Shown: positions 6,240 to 9,112 of the stretch, in pieces | Position numbering within the stretch: the stretch's first letter is position 1 | Layout of the letters: every line of letters starts with the position of its first letter | DNA from: an uncultured Eubacteriales bacterium | GTDB taxonomy: Bacteria; Bacillota; Clostridia; Oscillospirales; Acutalibacteraceae | Length of the DNA: 9,112 bases | Direction of reading: 5' to 3' | NCBI GenBank assembly: GCA_934615635.1 | Contig: CAKTTT010000091.1 | Coordinates: forward strand, 1 to 9,112 | The notes under the pieces: model-generated | Told to the model about the DNA's origin: nothing | What the model saw: only the letters and a program-made list of their open reading frames with translations | Databases searched by the model: none | Position numbers and translations under genes: made by a program

Positions 6240-7433
6240 TCATTTCCGGCCGCGGTCGGTTGTGATCAAATGCTTGTCTGCGATCTTCCGGAGAGCTTCC
6301 ATATCGGGTATACATCGCTTGGGTATCCGGATGAACAGCTCCTTGGCGATGAATTCCACACAATCCGGCCGGGCCACCGCCCGCCGTACCGCTTTCCAGG
6401 GCAGCCGCCGCTCTTCCCCGTCCCGGCTGCGCAGGACGAGCCCCTCGTCGGTCAGGGTAAGCTGCAGGAACCGCTCCTTCTCCCCGGTCGCGGCCGCCAT
6501 TCTTTTGGCGCGCAGACGGCCGCCTTCCACCACCGACAGATAAAACCCCACCACAACAAAAACGGTGATCGCCAGTCCCCACAAAGGACCTGCCATAACC
6601 GCTCCCAACACCCCGACCACCAGGGACAGCAGCCCGATATAGGGCAGCCGCTTGAGAAAGGTACGCAGTGCCCGGTCGCAGAGCAAAAGGGTGAATTCCC
6701 GGATGGTGTAGGGAATATCCAGCGTCAGGAGCGCGGCCGATCCGCCGGGTGAGGATTCCGTTTCTGCCGGCGTCCGCCCGGCTCCGGGCTGGAGAGGGGC
6801 GAAAATATGTTGGTTTTCCGCACGCAGGGCCCCCTGCAGCCGGGCGGTCACCGCCCGGGCGTTCTCCTGGGAGAGAAAGCGGGCGGGGATCACAATCGCC
6901 TTGCTGCCGGGAGAAACAACGATCAGCATATTCCGGCTTCCGATCAGAGTGGCCTTGTCGTCCAGCATAATAGCGGCGATGCTGGAACTTCCTATCTTCC
7001 GGATGCGGGTATCCTCCAGATAAACCGACCCCTCATACCGGTATCCCTCCTGAATGGTGCGATCGTAACCTATGCCCGCCGACCGGCGCAGATTTCCCGG
7101 CAGGCGTATCAGCGGAACGGCTACCAGCAGCACAAACGCCAGCAGCAGCAAAACCGCCAGCAGATTCGCCCGCCCGTATCGGAGCTTGAGATACACCAGC
7201 GCCCCGACGGAAATCAGAATCATGCCGCAGGTGACCAGCAGCAGTTCCCGATAATGACGCAGCAATCCCTTGGCCTTGGCCACCAGCAGACTGAATTCGA
7301 TGTATTCCTCCCGGCTCAGGTCCACCGGCAGTACAATTTGTGACGCCTCCTCGGGGGAGGCCAAGGTCGCCGGCTCGATATCCTTGTGCAAGGGAACACC
7401 TGCTTTCCTTATTCGGCTTTGGGCCGCCGCCAT
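6240..7433 (-). CDS. Tandem-duplicated YcxB-like membrane protein
   Basis: Function unknown. The 397-residue protein contains two copies of the same unit. Copy one has LSREEY (39-44), membrane segments about 63-83 and 89-110, and a soluble region ending in VIPARFLS (181-188). A hydrophilic linker (about 205-235) follows. Copy two has IPYTIREF (240-247), membrane segments about 262-282 and 284-302, and the clearest YcxB-type ending in the window: LTDEGLVLRS (327-336), LPWKAVRR (344-351) and FIRIPKRCI (367-375). YcxB proteins typically show this pattern of two helices, a beta-rich domain, a Trp before the interface and I-P-K-R near the end. The ATG at 7433 has only a weak ribosome binding site; a TTG at 7391 (383 residues, AGGTG 5 nt upstream) is a real alternative. 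It is preceded by a 40-bp gap and followed by the Pro-rich array gene. Confidence 0.82.
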   Translation of the reverse strand: MAAAQSRIRKAGVPLHKDIEPATLASPEEASQIVLPVDLSREEYIEFSLLVAKAKGLLRHYRELLLVTCGMILISVGALVYLKLRYGRANLLAVLLLLAFVLLVAVPLIRLPGNLRRSAGIGYDRTIQEGYRYEGSVYLEDTRIRKIGSSSIAAIMLDDKATLIGSRNMLIVVSPGSKAIVIPARFLSQENARAVTARLQGALRAENQHIFAPLQPGAGRTPAETESSPGGSAALLTLDIPYTIREFTLLLCDRALRTFLKRLPYIGLLSLVVGVLGAVMAGPLWGLAITVFVVVGFYLSVVEGGRLRAKRMAAATGEKERFLQLTLTDEGLVLRSRDGEERRLPWKAVRRAVARPDCVEFIAKELFIRIPKRCIPDMEALRKIADKHLITTDRGRK

Positions 7434-7473
7434 CCGCCTGGATAATCCCGGGGCACCCGCAAGTCCGCCGGCC

Positions 7474-8022
7474 TCATCGACCGATTTTCTTCTCCGGCGC
7501 CTCGCGTTCCAGCAGGGCCAGCAGTCTGTCGTCCTGCTCCTGATCCATCAGCCGCCGAGGGAGCATCACATGGCATTCCCGGCCGAAGGAGAGGCTGTAC
7601 AGATCGGCGCTCCGCTGCCACCGGGTGAGCATACGCAGCGGCAGAACGCCTTCCATCCGCCCGTTTTTCACCGTCACGCTGTCCCCGGCAAAGGTGATTT
7701 GATTCGCCAGGCGCAGCTCCTCTTTTTCGTCGTATTCCCGGGCGGCAGCCGCCCGGTCCAGCATCGGGGCGATCAGGCCGTCGAAGCAGGCCAGAAACAG
7801 CCCCAGCAATACCAGACAGCCCGCGGCGAAGGGGGAGAGGGAGATCGCATCCCCGAAAAACAGTCCGGCAATGCCCATGGCGGTGAGCAGCGCCCCCGTC
7901 ACCGTGGGAAGGGGCAGACGGCGGCTGCGGTTTTCCTGCTCGATCCGGGCGATGGTCTGCATATATTCCTCTCTGGTCAGCAGTACGCTGAACGCCAGGG
8001 ATTGATCCTTTTCCCGATTCAC
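7474..8022 (-). CDS. YcxB-like two-helix membrane protein (182 aa)
   Basis: Function unknown; a single YcxB-type unit. LLTREEY (14-20) is the shared N-terminal motif, followed by a basic helix (NRSRRLP), membrane segments about 38-57 and 61-80, and a soluble C-terminal domain. That domain contains LPLRMLTRW (127-135) and VMLPRRL (152-158), the counterpart of the family IPKR. The start is GTG at 8022 with GGGGG 6-7 nt upstream; this site nearly abuts the stop of the preceding gene, 16 bp away, which points to translational coupling in one operon. Length fits a complete single-domain YcxB-like protein. The family assignment rests on layout and motif match with the neighbouring copies. Confidence 0.8.
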   Translation of the reverse strand: MNREKDQSLAFSVLLTREEYMQTIARIEQENRSRRLPLPTVTGALLTAMGIAGLFFGDAISLSPFAAGCLVLLGLFLACFDGLIAPMLDRAAAAREYDEKEELRLANQITFAGDSVTVKNGRMEGVLPLRMLTRWQRSADLYSLSFGRECHVMLPRRLMDQEQDDRLLALLEREAPEKKIGR

Positions 8023-8038
8023 GCCAATCCCCCTTTCC

Positions 8039-8602
8039 TCAAAACAGCCAGCTACGCATCACCCGGCGCCGCCGGATGAAGGTCAGCCGCAGAAACTCCA
8101 GTATTTCCTCCCGCTTTTCCGGCGGCAGGCACCGTTTAGGAATCACCAACTGCCTCTCCCGGTCCTTGATGAGGATCAGCAGCTCCTGCGTTTCCACACA
8201 TTCCCGGATCAGGGCGTATTGGTCGTAAAGGGTCAGCGTGGGGGTGACGGTGACCGCGTTATCCGCGTACAGCCGCACCGATGCCGGCTGCATCAGCCCG
8301 TCAAAGGCGGCAAAATCCGCCGCCGCCCTTTTGCGCACGCCCCCCGGCTCCACGCCGAAAAAGAGAATCAGCAGCAGCGGGCAGGCCAGACACATCACCA
8401 CCGGCACCAGAATGGTGGAGGTCGCCTGGAACCAATTCATGGTCAGCAGCCCCACCGCCAGCAACGCCAGGGAAATCACCACGACCATCGGCGCGGAGCG
8501 CAGTACGCCGCTGCGGCGGGCGCCGATCAGCGCCGCCGCCACATATTCCTTCTTTTCCAGCTTCACCTCGAAAGCCGCGCGAGGGGGCGTTTCGGTCTGC
8601 AT
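8039..8602 (-). CDS. YcxB-like two-helix membrane protein (187 aa)
   Basis: Function unknown; a single YcxB-type unit. LEKKEY (15-20) is the N-terminal motif, then ALIGARRSGVLR (24-35), membrane segments about 38-56 and 61-84, a basic turn (VRKRAAADF) that implies a cytosolic C-terminus, and the soluble domain with LVIPKRCLPPEKR (152-164), very close to the IPKR ending of the neighbouring two-copy protein. It finishes with an Arg-rich tail (IRRRRVMRSWLF). The open frame extends up to 8701, but that would overlap the preceding gene; ATG at 8602 has GGAG 8 nt upstream and places the shared motif at the same distance from the start as in the next gene. The ARRSGVLR segment resembles LRRSGVRRAG in the preceding gene, so these two are probably the closest pair. 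Confidence 0.83.
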   Translation of the reverse strand: MQTETPPRAAFEVKLEKKEYVAAALIGARRSGVLRSAPMVVVISLALLAVGLLTMNWFQATSTILVPVVMCLACPLLLILFFGVEPGGVRKRAAADFAAFDGLMQPASVRLYADNAVTVTPTLTLYDQYALIRECVETQELLILIKDRERQLVIPKRCLPPEKREEILEFLRLTFIRRRRVMRSWLF

Positions 8603-8618
8603 GACGTCATCTCCTGTC

Positions 8619-8632
8619 TGCGGATTTCCGCA
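8619..8632. repeat. Small palindrome upstream of the 187-aa YcxB-like gene
   Basis: TGCGGA and TCCGCA form 6-bp arms around TT, in the 56-bp gap between the first two array genes and just upstream of the GGAG site at 8611-8614. It could be a small RNA hairpin near the ribosome binding site or a binding site; no promoter boxes accompany it. Chance is also possible in GC-rich DNA. Confidence 0.3.
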
Positions 8633-8658
8633 TAAACCCGGTCCTGTCTTCCGACTTG

Positions 8659-9112
8659 TTATCGTCCGCCTCCGCTTAACCTGCGGACGGCTTCCCGCCA
8701 TTGGGCATCATCCGCCGCCGCCCGGCGGGGAAGAAAAAACAACTGCATCCCAGGCAGTTCGCAAATCAGCATATCGTCGAAGACCCGCACCGGAAAGCCC
8801 CCGTATGGGAAGGCGGCGTCTCCCTCTTGTCCGAAGGCGATGCCCTCCTCATCCAGCCGAACCACCAGCGTCCTGTCCCCGGCGGCGATTTCCCTCGCCT
8901 CATAGCGGAAGCGCAGCGCCGGGACGATCCACAGCACGGCGATCAAGGCGCAGGCCAGCACGGCGATGGTGAGGGAGCCCCATTCCTGCATCCCGCCGCC
9001 GAAAAAAGCGATCAAGCAGAAGACCACCACCAGCGCCAGCACCACGGTCTGCACCCAGTCCCGGGTGGGACCGGCCCGGCGGACGCCGCTGCGGCGCAAG
9101 CCGTCGTAGATC
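8659..9112 (-). CDS. YcxB-like two-helix membrane protein, 5' end beyond the window
   Basis: Function unknown; a single YcxB-type unit lacking its start. The frame stays open to the right edge, adding Ile-Tyr-Asp-Gly upstream of LRRSGVRRAG. This matches the position and sequence of GARRSGVLR in the next gene, so the true start and the LxxEEY motif lie outside. Membrane segments follow (WVQTVVLALVVVFCLIAFF and SLTIAVLACALIAVLWIV), then an Arg-containing turn (LRFRYEAREI) and a soluble domain with LDEEGIAFGQ and LFFLPRRAA, the counterpart of IPKR. A TTG at 9099 could be taken as a start but would cut into the conserved helix, so I treat the gene as partial. It is the first array gene visible; more copies may lie upstream. 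Confidence 0.78.
   Translation of the reverse strand, partial: IYDGLRRSGVRRAGPTRDWVQTVVLALVVVFCLIAFFGGGMQEWGSLTIAVLACALIAVLWIVPALRFRYEAREIAAGDRTLVVRLDEEGIAFGQEGDAAFPYGGFPVRVFDDMLICELPGMQLFFLPRRAAADDAQWREAVRRLSGGGR

Noticed and set aside
5007..6752. Long plus-strand open frame opposite two array genes
   Set aside because: Arg/Gly/Pro-rich shadow without domain features, crossing two real genes and their gap.

Overview
The window looks like chromosomal DNA from a high-GC member of the Clostridia, most likely Oscillospiraceae (Flavonifractor/Pseudoflavonifractor-type gut bacteria). The evidence is the GC-rich coding sequence, the frequent GTG starts with strong purine-rich ribosome binding sites, and the character of the RsmA and GyrA proteins. 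This is a family-level inference, not an identification. Every gene lies on the minus strand, so transcription runs from the right edge to the left edge.

Right half (about 4542-9112): five consecutive genes encode small integral-membrane proteins of the YcxB-like type. Each unit has a short N-terminal helix with an acidic-Glu-Tyr motif, a pair of membrane segments, and a soluble C-terminal domain ending in an IPKR-like motif. Three genes carry one unit (the first runs off the right edge), one carries two units in tandem, and the last carries two diverged units behind a roughly 190-residue Pro/Gly/Tyr/Gln-rich disordered leader. That makes about seven diverged copies of one domain in a row. 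The genes are separated by 16-56 bp and look co-transcribed. The function of the family is unknown. This array is the least ordinary part of the window.

Middle (1906-4497): gyrA, encoding DNA gyrase subunit A, starts 44 bp after the last array gene and could be read through from it. It ends at an intrinsic terminator. The residue at the main quinolone-resistance position is Ala rather than Ser or Thr. gyrB is not in the window.

Left half (1-1900): a 563-bp gap after gyrA holds the gyrA terminator, a second hairpin, a perfect 12-bp-arm inverted repeat and a good sigma-A promoter for rsmA (ksgA), the 16S rRNA A1518/A1519 dimethyltransferase. The rsmA GTG start overlaps an out-of-frame ATG that opens a four-codon ORF. 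After a 307-bp gap comes the start of a GrpB-family (UPF0157) gene that runs off the left edge.

The genes do not form one pathway. gyrA and rsmA are housekeeping genes, the GrpB-like gene is a separate short unit, and the YcxB-like array is an uncharacterised membrane-protein cluster placed directly upstream of gyrA.
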